A DNA stretch of 64,000 bases. Origin: Pycnococcus provasolii. Lineage: Eukaryota; Chlorophyta; Pseudoscourfieldiophyceae; Pseudoscourfieldiales; Pycnococcaceae. The stretch's first letter is position 1. The number at the start of each line of letters is the position of its first letter. A program made the translations under genes and the position numbers. The DNA is taken from NCBI GenBank assembly GCA_938743325.2, contig OW568864.1, positions 310,001 to 374,000 of the forward strand, in the 5' to 3' direction. Positions 29,958-38,207 of the stretch are shown here, one piece after another. The notes under the pieces are model-generated. The model was given only the letters and a program-made list of their open reading frames with translations, was not told the origin of the DNA and searched no databases.

Positions 29958-30383
29958 ACATCGTCGCGCCGAAAAAGTCGCTCTGGCCGGCGGTGGGGCG
30001 TCTAATCGCGGTGATGTGGGACGCCGGAGGCTTGGATGTTGGCACGGCGAGTACTTAAGGTCTACGCGGCGGCGACGACGACGACGCGCAACAAGCGAGA
30101 CTTCGAGCTCGCTGTTGTCACTCGCCCGCCGTCGTCGTCGTCGTCGTCGCGAAAAAATGCGAAAAAGGCATGGCTCGAATACTCGGACTGGGATATCAGT
30201 GTACTATATTATAATACAAGAAAGAATGCTTAAGGATCTTTTTTGAAGCACCGCCATGGATGACCCACCCAGGGGGACATTTGTCCATGCAACAAATACA
30301 GTATGTAATAGGGATACTACGACTGTACTGAAATGCACGGAAATCTTGCCAATAATTAAAATTGGGATAACCCGTATGACCTA
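29958..30383. other. Divergent gap between the unknown gene and the Fanzor gene
   Basis: AT-richer than the flanks, with GTC/GAC triplet runs at 30070-30150 and a TATATTATAATAC patch near 30200. It has no TTAGGG array. A missing 5' part of the Fanzor gene might be encoded here, but no exon is convincing. Confidence 0.45.
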
Positions 30384-31460
30384 ATGGAGGAGAGAGTTAC
30401 ACGGAGGTTCACGCGGAGAGCGAACAGTAATTTGGCGACGATTTTCAGAACCGATGGCGTCCAGCTACACGTCGTCGTGGAACGATGGGAAGTGCAACGT
30501 TTCGAAGATCCGAACGAACGCCTCAGCACACTTGACGATGCGCCGCAAAACGTTAATCTTCAAAATGGAATGACCATCGGTGTGGATCCTGGACACGAAC
30601 GGCCGGTCACCTTGCACAATGGGATCAGAACTTGGAGTCTCTCCAAAAAGGAGTACTGGCACCGATGTGGGTTTACGAAAGCAGCGGAGACGAGGAGACG
30701 GTGGATGAGGTTTCGCCCAGCTGCAGAATCCACCCAGCTCAGAAGCCTAAAGACCACAGTGTGGGGCGAGCTACCACCACCACCACCGCCACCACCTCTA
30801 GATCCCGCCGCCGCCGCCGGCGCAAATCAAGGAGGTGTCGGTATGACAAACGCGATCATGCTTCGTTTGCACACCATCAACGATGAGTTTGAGTTCTACG
30901 CCGTGCAGAGGCGTTGGGCGCGCCTCAGATTTCACGTGGGAACGTGTAGGAGGAGAACGCTGGATAAAATATGCAACGACATATGCCCGACGATGCAACA
31001 CACCGTGGCGTTCGGTGCCGCACGTTTTGCGCATGCCATGCGTGGGCAAAGGCCAGGATCTGCTGGCGTTATTCGAAGACATCTCGTTCGAAAGCGTCCG
31101 GGGCGAGTCTGCCTTGTGGACGAGTACAATACCTCGAAAATGTGTTCCGAGTGTGCCGCACCGCCCCAGCGATTGGAGCATCCTCGCATGGTGCGCCACG
31201 TGAACAACGTGGGCGATCGACGCATCCCAATCTATGGCCTGTGCCAGTGTCAATCTGGTTGTCACATGTTATGGAATAGAGATGTGAATGCTGCGAATAA
31301 CATCAGAAACGCATTTGTGGGTGAAATTGGCATGGCTCCCGGCGGACTCTTCAATAATGGACAACGCAACCCCGCGTCACGCCCAGCACAGTTACGGCGA
31401 CCACAACAACCGCCACCACCGCCACCACCGCCAGGAGGAGCAGGAGCAGGAGCACAATAG
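30384..31460 (+). CDS. Fanzor (eukaryotic TnpB-like RuvC nuclease), short form
   Basis: 358 residues from the ATG at 30384. RuvC motifs are in order: GVDPGH (Asp68, RuvC-I), VDEYNTSKMCSEC (Glu247 at the Fanzor-type alternative position, plus Cys254 and Cys257 of the zinc finger), CQCQSGC (Cys287, 289, 293) and LWNRDVNAANNI (Asp300, RuvC-III). Fanzors are RNA-guided DNA nucleases, usually carried by transposons. Most are longer; here only ~65 residues precede RuvC-I, so the N-terminal recognition region is missing, unannotated or in another exon. Two proline runs encoded by CCA/CCG repeats (about residues 131-138 and 343-350) are not family features and suggest microsatellite growth. The frame itself is unbroken. 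No terminal inverted repeats were found. Confidence 0.85.
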   Translation: MEERVTRRFTRRANSNLATIFRTDGVQLHVVVERWEVQRFEDPNERLSTLDDAPQNVNLQNGMTIGVDPGHERPVTLHNGIRTWSLSKKEYWHRCGFTKAAETRRRWMRFRPAAESTQLRSLKTTVWGELPPPPPPPPLDPAAAAGANQGGVGMTNAIMLRLHTINDEFEFYAVQRRWARLRFHVGTCRRRTLDKICNDICPTMQHTVAFGAARFAHAMRGQRPGSAGVIRRHLVRKRPGRVCLVDEYNTSKMCSECAAPPQRLEHPRMVRHVNNVGDRRIPIYGLCQCQSGCHMLWNRDVNAANNIRNAFVGEIGMAPGGLFNNGQRNPASRPAQLRRPQQPPPPPPPPGGAGAGAQ

Positions 31461-31613
31461 CATGTGCAATGACACAATCGTTGAATCGAGATCCATCACA
31501 TGTTTTTTCTAGGACACGCCCTCGTGAGCCCCCTAGGGAGTAGGGAGGCGACGATCGAGGCCGATCGCTTAGAAATGGAGAAACACATACCCTCCGTATT
31601 ACCTCGGGTAATA
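31461..31613. other. Gap downstream of the Fanzor gene, possible guide-RNA region
   Basis: 153 bp with small inverted repeats (CGATCG-AGGC-CGATCG near 31551-31566, and CTAGG near 31511 paired with CCTAG near 31534). In TnpB/Fanzor systems the guide RNA often overlaps the 3' end of the nuclease gene, so this is where one would look. There is no direct evidence of a transcript. Confidence 0.25.
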
Positions 31614-32720
31614 TCATACAATCAAGTACACAGTATTGTTGACGTACGCCACCTCCGCGTGCTTCGCGTTTTCGCCACCTCCAAACCAACTCTCGTCCGC
31701 CGTGTGCAACTTCTCCGCAGGGGCCAACGCATGGTAAGGACCGTCCGCGCTCGCGTCGAGCACTGCGAGACACAGTCGGCGTGCGTTCGGACTGCCCTGC
31801 GTCTCTTCACGCTCCGCGTACACCAGAAACGCGTTCCTTCTTGCGAGCGTTGTATTTGAAGCGTGGAGCGTGCTTCCAAGCTGACAGCGGCCGAGGTTGT
31901 AGGGGAAGCAGTCGTCGTCGTACGCTGGATACTCCGCGGCGTGGTAGAGCAGTCCGCTTACGTTCCAATGCTCGCCGCGGAAGCCTTCAATCTCGTTGAC
32001 GAAGACGTGCGCGTGGTGCAGCCCATACCTTCCCAGTCGGTGACGGCTGATGGGCGCGCGCTCGAGGTCCTTGAACGTGTGCGCGAGCGAGGCTGCCGTC
32101 GCCTGGTTCTTGAATGTGCGTGCTGGCCGCTGATTTCTTGGATATGCGAGATGCGCGCCGTCTTCGTAGCATCCTTGCGTGTCTGGGAGAAGGAATCCCC
32201 GCCGACCTCTCGTTTTCTCGCACGCCGGCGTTGTGTGTCGTTTCGCGGCATGTTTTACGCCGTGTCTTGCGACGTCACGCAAAAACGCCGGCAGAGATGA
32301 TGAAAAAGCGTCGTCGTTGTCGTCGTCATCGAAGTTCGGCGGTAATCCCCACCCACCTAACGAGTGACGCAGCACGTGAGCGAATGCGCGCGAGTTCGAG
32401 TTGGCGGCATCATCGCAGTCATCTTCTTCGTCGAAACGAGCGTGAAAGGATGAGCGTCGTGAGGTTGATATTCTTGAATTCGAACTGTTAAGACGGAGCG
32501 CCGAGGCAAGGAACAAGCGTGCCAGACCCTGCTGATGCTGAGAATGCTGCTGAGAAGGAGAGTGAGAAGGTGGTGGTGCAACTGAAGAAGACGGAGTTGA
32601 TTTGTTGAAAGTGCGAAGACATGAGCGTGGAATGAACCTTGAACGCAACCTTGAACGCAACCTTGAAGGCAAACGTGAAGGCAAACGTGAAGGCAAACGC
32701 ATACGAAGAAGGCGGCACAT
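31614..32720 (-). CDS. Unknown protein with Arg-rich, mitochondria-like leader
   Basis: 368 residues from the ATG at 32720. The start is strongly basic with a repeating RLPS/RLRS unit encoded by a 12-bp minisatellite (32637-32700), then Ser-rich sequence: the composition of a mitochondrial presequence. The body has an acidic Asp run and a C-terminal ~170-residue globular-looking region with HHAHVFVNEIEGFRGEHWN, YPAYDDDCFPYNLGRCQLG and AEVAYVNNTVYLIV. I recognise no family. It ends convergent with the Fanzor gene. Confidence 0.6.
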   Translation of the reverse strand: MCRLLRMRLPSRLPSRLPSRLRSRLRSRFIPRSCLRTFNKSTPSSSVAPPPSHSPSQQHSQHQQGLARLFLASALRLNSSNSRISTSRRSSFHARFDEEDDCDDAANSNSRAFAHVLRHSLGGWGLPPNFDDDDNDDAFSSSLPAFLRDVARHGVKHAAKRHTTPACEKTRGRRGFLLPDTQGCYEDGAHLAYPRNQRPARTFKNQATAASLAHTFKDLERAPISRHRLGRYGLHHAHVFVNEIEGFRGEHWNVSGLLYHAAEYPAYDDDCFPYNLGRCQLGSTLHASNTTLARRNAFLVYAEREETQGSPNARRLCLAVLDASADGPYHALAPAEKLHTADESWFGGGENAKHAEVAYVNNTVYLIV

Positions 32721-32869
32721 GAATCAAAGTGAAAATCAAGAGCACTCAACACACACTCGGGACGGTGACGTGGATGTGGATGTGGACGACATACATTTTT
32801 AAATCGACCTATAAAAAGTAGAGTGCAGATGCCGATGGCACAAATGACGAAAGGCGAAAGGAGGGGGAT

Positions 32870-33068
32870 TATTAGGGCACTGTGAGGGCATTAGGGTGTT
32901 AGGGTTAGGGTTAGGGTGTTAGGGTTAGGGCATTAGGGTTAGGGCATTAGGGTTAGGGTATTAGGGTATTAGGGCATTAGGGTATTAGGGCATTAGGGTT
33001 AGGGTGTTAGGGTTAGGGCATGAGGGCTAGGGTTAGGGCATTAGGGCATTAGGGCATTAGGGTTCGGG
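32870..33068 (+). repeat. Long degenerate TTAGGG array in a divergent promoter
   Basis: About 200 bp of TTAGGG units with spacers that make TATTAGGG, GCATTAGGG and GTGTTAGGG variants. It lies between the unknown minus gene and the uS11m gene, G-rich strand on plus. Related GGTTAGGCGGG units continue into the coding leader of uS11m (33220-33330). A C run (33122-33133) lies between. Confidence 0.92.
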
Positions 33069-33152
33069 TTCCATTGGTTCTTTTCTTCCGTGCGCCGCCT
33101 GCACTCTGTCATCGCGCTCCTCCCCCCCCCCCCATTCGCATTTTATTGGCCG

Positions 33153-34037
33153 ATGCTGTCGTCGTCGTCGATGATGATGGCTTGGACTCGTTCACTCTCA
33201 GGGGTCGTCTCTTCTTGTGGTGGTGGGTTAGGCGGGTTAGGTGGGGTAGGTCAGTTCGTTAGGGGGGGTGGATTAGGCGGGTTAGGCGGGTTAGGCGTGG
33301 GTCTTGTGGGTGGGTTAGGTGTCTCTTCCTCATCGCCGGCCTTATTGGGACCACTTGTAGTGCGAACCTCATCAGTCACCTCATCATCATCTGCAAAGGT
33401 GTATTCACCATTTGGCGGCGGCGGCGTCGCAAGCCACGCGCACGCGCAGCAAGCATGCAGGCTCTGCGGCGAAAGTTACGTGCACAGGAGAGGATTCGCG
33501 GCAGATGCAGCTGATGGCGGCGAGACGACTGACGGAACGGAGGGACCGAAGAAGGAACCGAAGATCGTGGGACCGCGTAAGGCGTCCGTGCGACGTGCGG
33601 CGGAAAAAAGACTACAGCTCGGTGCAGACGGCGCGGTGCGCGTGGGGTACGGCGAGGGCGCGCGCGCGAGCATGCTCGGCCGTGCGGCAGGGCAGGTGTT
33701 CGGCGCTTACGTGTACGCTACGATGAACAACACACACGTTACCGTGACGAGCCAGGATGGAAGCCACAAGTACTGCAACGGAAGCGCGGGGAAGAGCGGA
33801 TTCAAGGGGGCACGGCGTGGAACGAGCTACGCTGCACAGGTGGTTGGCGAGGATGTTGCGAAGAAGGCGACAAAACTCGGCATTGAAAAGGTGATTGTCA
33901 GCCTGCGTGGCGTTGGCTTTGGCAAGGAGAGTGCAACGCGTGGCTTAATCAAGGGTGGCCTGAGTGTGGTGGGCATACGCGAGAGAACGCGTCGCCCGTT
34001 CAACGGCTGCCGTCCCCCGCGCAAACGCCGCGTGTAA
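33153..34037 (+). CDS. RPS11: Mitochondrial small-subunit ribosomal protein uS11m
   Basis: 294 residues from the ATG at 33153. The C-terminal ~130 residues are uS11: GQVFGAYVYATMNNTHVTV, KSGFKGARRGTSYAAQ, GIEKVIVSLRGVGFGKES and the basic end FNGCRPPRKRRV. The leader is long. A Ser-rich start is followed by Leu-Gly-Gly repeats encoded by telomere-like DNA (33220-33330) and later HRRGFAADAA, a typical mitochondrial processing site. This makes a mitochondrial rather than cytosolic or plastid form likely. The Leu-Gly-Gly part may be real leader or an unrecognised intron; the ribosomal part is certain. Confidence 0.88.
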   Translation: MLSSSSMMMAWTRSLSGVVSSCGGGLGGLGGVGQFVRGGGLGGLGGLGVGLVGGLGVSSSSPALLGPLVVRTSSVTSSSSAKVYSPFGGGGVASHAHAQQACRLCGESYVHRRGFAADAADGGETTDGTEGPKKEPKIVGPRKASVRRAAEKRLQLGADGAVRVGYGEGARASMLGRAAGQVFGAYVYATMNNTHVTVTSQDGSHKYCNGSAGKSGFKGARRGTSYAAQVVGEDVAKKATKLGIEKVIVSLRGVGFGKESATRGLIKGGLSVVGIRERTRRPFNGCRPPRKRRV

Positions 34038-34106
34038 GTAGTCTACTTGATATTACGAAAACACGACGTTCTTTTTTGTTGCGCTTTTGGTTTGGTTTGT
34101 TTTGAT

Positions 34107-34727
34107 TTACAAAGGTAAGTTGAGCGTTTCGCGCGTTCGTCGAAGCACGAGTTGCATGCGCTCGACGGCGCGTTTGTCGCCATCCTTGTCAACAAGCTTG
34201 GCGTTCTCCGGTTTGTACGGCGGGTCGATGATCACGCCACTGACTCGCACGAGTATGCGGTCTCCTTCCCATGCGCACTCCATGGTTCTGCTGAGTGCGT
34301 CGAACACGCTCTGCGCCTCGTCGCTAACGTTTTCGTTGAAGTTCGCTGACATTTTCGCGATCCGCGCGACGTTGCGTGCGAGTCGCGCCTCCGCCTTATC
34401 TCGGTCCAAACGCGGGAGCGGCATTGTGGTCGGATCAAAGCCGTGAATGACGGACGAAGCCATTGAGGCGGAAACACCGTGTTGTTTCATCTCCGACGGA
34501 GTGAGCGGCGTAACTTTCAACGAAGCAGCCGAAGCCGAGGAGGTGTTGATGATACGAACATTGTTCAAGAGAGGTCTCTGAGACGAGGATGAGACGAAGA
34601 TCAAGAACGGCGCAGGGGAAGGAAGCAGAGTCCCAACGGTTCGCCCGGAAGCACCACCTGAAGCACCACCAGCAGCATTGTACTCGAGGAAGACGGGAAC
34701 GTGGAGCGGGTACGAAGCGGACGACAT
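34107..34727 (-). CDS. LSM12: LSM12-like protein (Lsm plus AD domain)
   Basis: 206 residues from the ATG at 34727. The C-terminal half is an AD (anticodon-binding-like) domain: RLDRDKAEARLARNVARI, VSDEAQSVFDALSRTMECAW, VIIDPPY and VERMQLVLRR, matching plant LSM12 (VTAEAQSIFDALSKT). The N-terminal half is a degenerate Lsm fold ending NVRIINTSS. LSM12 proteins bind ataxin-2/PBP1-type mRNA regulators. An Ala/Gly/Ser insert sits between Lsm strands. It is divergent from OTU1 across a TTAGGG array. Confidence 0.85.
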   Translation of the reverse strand: MSSASYPLHVPVFLEYNAAGGASGGASGRTVGTLLPSPAPFLIFVSSSSQRPLLNNVRIINTSSASAASLKVTPLTPSEMKQHGVSASMASSVIHGFDPTTMPLPRLDRDKAEARLARNVARIAKMSANFNENVSDEAQSVFDALSRTMECAWEGDRILVRVSGVIIDPPYKPENAKLVDKDGDKRAVERMQLVLRRTRETLNLPL

Positions 34728-34838
34728 TGATTGTTCTTGTATGTAAAGTAAAGTTTAGTAAATTGTGTGCCAACAATTGGAACAAAAAACTGAAAAAACT
34801 GAAAAAAGGGGCAGTCAGCTCACCCTATAACCCGAAGT

Positions 34839-34912
34839 CCCTAACCCTAGTACTAGCTAGAAACCCTAACTAACCCTAACCCTAACCCTAACCCTAACCC
34901 TAACCCTAACCC
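34839..34912 (-). repeat. Telomere-like array (CCCTAA on plus) in a divergent promoter
   Basis: About eight CCCTAA units with two looser ones at the left. It lies between LSM12 (minus) and OTU1 (plus). Here the G-rich strand is the minus strand, reading toward LSM12. Confidence 0.92.
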
Positions 34913-35106
34913 GGCTGTTTGCGTTTTGGTTGTTGTTCCTAGACCTACTTAACATTATTGGGGATCCGTTGTAGTACCACAAAAGTTTGTACCCCTCCTT
35001 CCTTTTGGTGGGGATAGGCGTTTTTTTTGTCCCAAAGCAACACTGTAGGTTCTCCTTCATTCTTTGACCGTTCCCTAAAAAGTTCGTTGACCATTTCCGT
35101 CACAAC

Positions 35107-36120
35107 ATGCAGCTTCGCGTGCGGCACCCAGCTGGCCAGGCGGTCCTCACACTGGACGACAGTACCGCGACAGTCGCCATCCTCTTCACATCCATCGCGC
35201 AGACGTGCGCGCTCGACGTCTCGTGCATATCGCTCATGTCCGGATTTCCACCCGCGCCCCTAAATGTCGCACACGACTCGAGCGCCTCGTTAAAAGACAT
35301 AGGTCTGCAGTCTGGAGATACGCTCATCGTCAAGGCGAAACAGGCTGACGTGAACGTGACTCCAACACCCGTCGGAGGCGCGGCGACAGACGTCTCGCAA
35401 ATGTCGGAAGACGAACAGCTCGCACACGCCATCGCCATGTCCGAGCGCGACGCGGGCTTGGGCGTTGCGCCGTCGTCGTCCGCCGCCACGCCCGCGCCGT
35501 CGAGCGTGTGCGTCCGCCGTGTCGTCGACAGCGACAACAGCTGCCTCTTTCGCGCCGTGGGGTACGTCATGCACGGATCGCGCGCGCACGCCGACCGCCT
35601 CAGGAGGGAGTGCGCCGACGCCGTCAGCGCGGATCCCGTACGCTTCAACGAGGCGATTCTCGGCGCGTCGAACGCCGAGTATCGCGCGTACCTGCTGAAC
35701 AAGGACAAGTGGGGAGGTGCCATCGAGCTGATGATCCTCAGCGAGGTGTACAAGCGCGAGATCGCGGCGTACGATATCGTCACGCAGCGCCGCGACCTGT
35801 ACGGCGAGGGCAACGGGTATTCGGAGCGCGTGATGGTGATCTACGACGGAATTCACTACGACGCGCTCGCCATGGCGCCGCGACGCAACGCGCCGGAGAC
35901 GAACGACGTGACCGTCTTCCGATCCGACGGCGGCGACGCCGCTGCATACGACGCGTCAGCCCGCGAACTCGTTCGCGAGGCGAATCGCACGCGTCAGTTT
36001 ACGGATACGGCGAACTTCACGTTGCGTTGTTTGGTGTGCCAGAAGGGCATCGTGGGTGAGAAGGAGGCGAGGGAGCACGCCAAGACGACGGGACACCAGA
36101 ACTTTGGCGAGTACGCATAA
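35107..36120 (+). CDS. OTU1: OTU1/YOD1-type deubiquitinase
   Basis: 337 residues from the ATG at 35107. A UBX-like N-terminal domain (1-80) is followed by a ubiquitin-interacting motif (EDEQLAHAIAMS, 101-112). The OTU core has Asp143 and Cys146 in DSDNSCLFRA and His250 in YDGIHYDAL, so the catalytic set is complete. A C2H2 zinc finger closes the protein (Cys308, Cys311, His324, His330). YOD1/OTU1 trims ubiquitin chains on Cdc48/p97 substrates, for example in ER-associated degradation. The UIM between UBX-like and OTU domains is not standard in the animal protein. Confidence 0.95.
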   Translation: MQLRVRHPAGQAVLTLDDSTATVAILFTSIAQTCALDVSCISLMSGFPPAPLNVAHDSSASLKDIGLQSGDTLIVKAKQADVNVTPTPVGGAATDVSQMSEDEQLAHAIAMSERDAGLGVAPSSSAATPAPSSVCVRRVVDSDNSCLFRAVGYVMHGSRAHADRLRRECADAVSADPVRFNEAILGASNAEYRAYLLNKDKWGGAIELMILSEVYKREIAAYDIVTQRRDLYGEGNGYSERVMVIYDGIHYDALAMAPRRNAPETNDVTVFRSDGGDAAAYDASARELVREANRTRQFTDTANFTLRCLVCQKGIVGEKEAREHAKTTGHQNFGEYA

Positions 36121-36322
36121 CCTTATTCGTGGTAACTTACAGTACCTACTTTTATTAACAAAATATATTGTGTTGCGTTGCATTGCTGGCGCCATGTGAT
36201 TGACTGGTTGGTTTGGTATGATTTCTTCGCCGGGGCCCGGGCAGCCGGGGGGGCGGAAATTTCTCCTTCCCCTCCCCCTCCTCCACGTCGGATTGGCCTC
36301 GCATAAAATAATTTCTCCAAAC

Positions 36323-37747
36323 ATGCCCGTCCCTCGCTCGCTCAGGATCCTGCTGCTCGCGCTCTTCTCGCGCACGCTCGTGACGACGCACCGCGAGCTG
36401 TGCTTCTTCGACCCGCTGCTGGCGTACGTCCTGTCGCTCTCCGCGCGCGTCAGTAGTTCCGTCAGTACGTCGTTCGGAGGAGCCTCGTCAGGATTTCCCT
36501 CGTCATGGGTTGAAGCTGGCGCTCTCATGTCATCGTTCTCGCCACCAGCGCCGACCCCCTCTCTGACGTGCACGCGCGTGAAGTCGACGTTGCGACTGTA
36601 TGGACTCGAGGATATCGTGCGAGCGCCGAAGGGAAACTACATCGTGTCGCACCTCGACTTGCCCGCCGTCTACCATCACCCCGACGTCAAGAAGGATCCA
36701 GCCGCCGCGGTGGGTATGCCGTCATCTTCGACGCCTCGTCTCTGGAGCTTGAGCAAGCAAGAGGTTGAGCCTGGACGCGAAGATGACGCGCAGGAGCTCT
36801 CCGCCGCGCCGTGTGAAATCAAAAATTGGCCGAAAGATGTCGCGCTCATTCCTCACGGAATTTCGATCCGTGCCGACGTGCTTGCCGTCGTCAACCACGC
36901 GTACTCAAAAGGTGGCGAACGCATCGAACGCTTCCGCGTGGATGGACGAACGCTACGCCACCTCGGAGGAATCGAGCTGAGCAGTCTCGTCGGCTACGGT
37001 ACGCTGAATGCAGTTGCCCTCCTCGACGACGGTGAGAGCTTCCTTGCGACGACGTGGCTGCCACCCGTGCTTGCACACGGCAAGCACGGAAAGCAGTCGG
37101 GACTTTTGCACCAAGTGAAAGAGATCTTGTACGCCCTGTCAGGCTCACCGCACACGCACATCGTCTGGTGCCGCGCTGGTGCAAAGAGTGCCGATTCTTG
37201 CCGCCTACTGGATCCACCTTGCAGGCTGTGCAACGGCATTGCCCTGTCCAAGTCGGGACGCCGCATTTTCGTCGCCGACTCCCTGCGCCGAACGATCGTG
37301 GCATTCGACGTGAAGTTCGCTGACCCGGCTGAGCCACCAAAACTTGAGCGTGCATGGACCGCATCCCTTCGACGTCCTCTCTACCCTGACAACGTGAGGG
37401 TGGACGACAAAGGAGACCTCTACATTGCTGCGTGCGGTCCTGTGACACAATTCTTGGTGCACCAGAGTGAGCTGCGCGCATGGACGGACAAGCTGATGCA
37501 CCTGAGTCCCGCCGAGCGTCTTCACGCGAAGCCACCCAGTCCAACACATCATATTGGTGCAGCTTTTGTCATACCTGCAGATCAGGCGGAAGGGGAAGGT
37601 CCCGCGCCTTCTCTGACGCCGTCGATCGTTCTCTCTGGCGACGAAATTGGCTTCGGTTCCTTCAGCTCCGCCATTCGTGCAGACGACGGCTCATGGCTGT
37701 TTGGCTCATTCGCTGATGCCGGTGTACTGCGCTGCTCTGCCCAATAG
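36323..37747 (+). CDS. Paraoxonase/arylesterase-like six-bladed propeller protein
   Basis: 474 residues from the ATG at 36323. A hydrophobic start (LRILLLALFS) and a second hydrophobic patch suggest a signal peptide or anchor. The paraoxonase pattern is visible: IPHGISI, LAVVNHAY, LNAVALLDDGESFLATT, CNGIALSKSGRRIFVADSL, YPDNVRVDDKGDLYIAACGP and a closing GSFADAGVLRCS. These are the calcium-site and propeller strands of PON-type lactonases. Substrate and exact catalytic residues cannot be told. The family is well known in animals and bacteria. Confidence 0.85.
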   Translation: MPVPRSLRILLLALFSRTLVTTHRELCFFDPLLAYVLSLSARVSSSVSTSFGGASSGFPSSWVEAGALMSSFSPPAPTPSLTCTRVKSTLRLYGLEDIVRAPKGNYIVSHLDLPAVYHHPDVKKDPAAAVGMPSSSTPRLWSLSKQEVEPGREDDAQELSAAPCEIKNWPKDVALIPHGISIRADVLAVVNHAYSKGGERIERFRVDGRTLRHLGGIELSSLVGYGTLNAVALLDDGESFLATTWLPPVLAHGKHGKQSGLLHQVKEILYALSGSPHTHIVWCRAGAKSADSCRLLDPPCRLCNGIALSKSGRRIFVADSLRRTIVAFDVKFADPAEPPKLERAWTASLRRPLYPDNVRVDDKGDLYIAACGPVTQFLVHQSELRAWTDKLMHLSPAERLHAKPPSPTHHIGAAFVIPADQAEGEGPAPSLTPSIVLSGDEIGFGSFSSAIRADDGSWLFGSFADAGVLRCSAQ

Positions 37748-37856
37748 TCGTGGCGATCCTACATCCTTGGTTGCTCTTTTTTCTTTTACCAACTAGTTGC
37801 TTCGTTTGTTCTTGTTGCATGTAAAAACTTGTGATTGATTACACTTCATTGTTTTA

Positions 37857-38207
37857 GAACTCCTCTTTCTCTCTCCACAGCAACATATCTAGAAACGAAA
37901 ACACGCGTCTTTGCAAACGTATTTGCATCGTGACCCGTCCTAACATCCAAAGAGCTTTGACAGCAACTTCGTCTAACTCCTCTTTCCCTCTCCACAGCAA
38001 CATATCTAGAAACGAAAACACGCGTCTTTGCAAACGTATTTGCATCGTGACCCGTCCTAACATCCAAAGAGCTTTGACAGCAACTTCGTCTAACTCCTCT
38101 TTCCCTCTCCACAGCAACATATCTAGAAACGAAAACACGCGTCTTTGCAAACGTATTTGCATCGTGACCCGTCCTAACATCCAAAGAGCTTTGACAGTAA
38201 CTTCGTC
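37857..38207. repeat. Three tandem 117-bp units covering a gene tail
   Basis: Units start at about 37857, 37974 and 38091 and are nearly identical. Each holds the last codons of the CIA30 gene plus its 3' flank (read on the minus strand). The inverted partner gene to the right (ending 40401) has a single copy of the same sequence. Confidence 0.9.

Noticed and set aside
35107-36120. OTU1 and p47 genes as a functional cluster
   Set aside because: Both are Cdc48 cofactors but lie 23 kb apart with unrelated genes between; proximity is likely chance.
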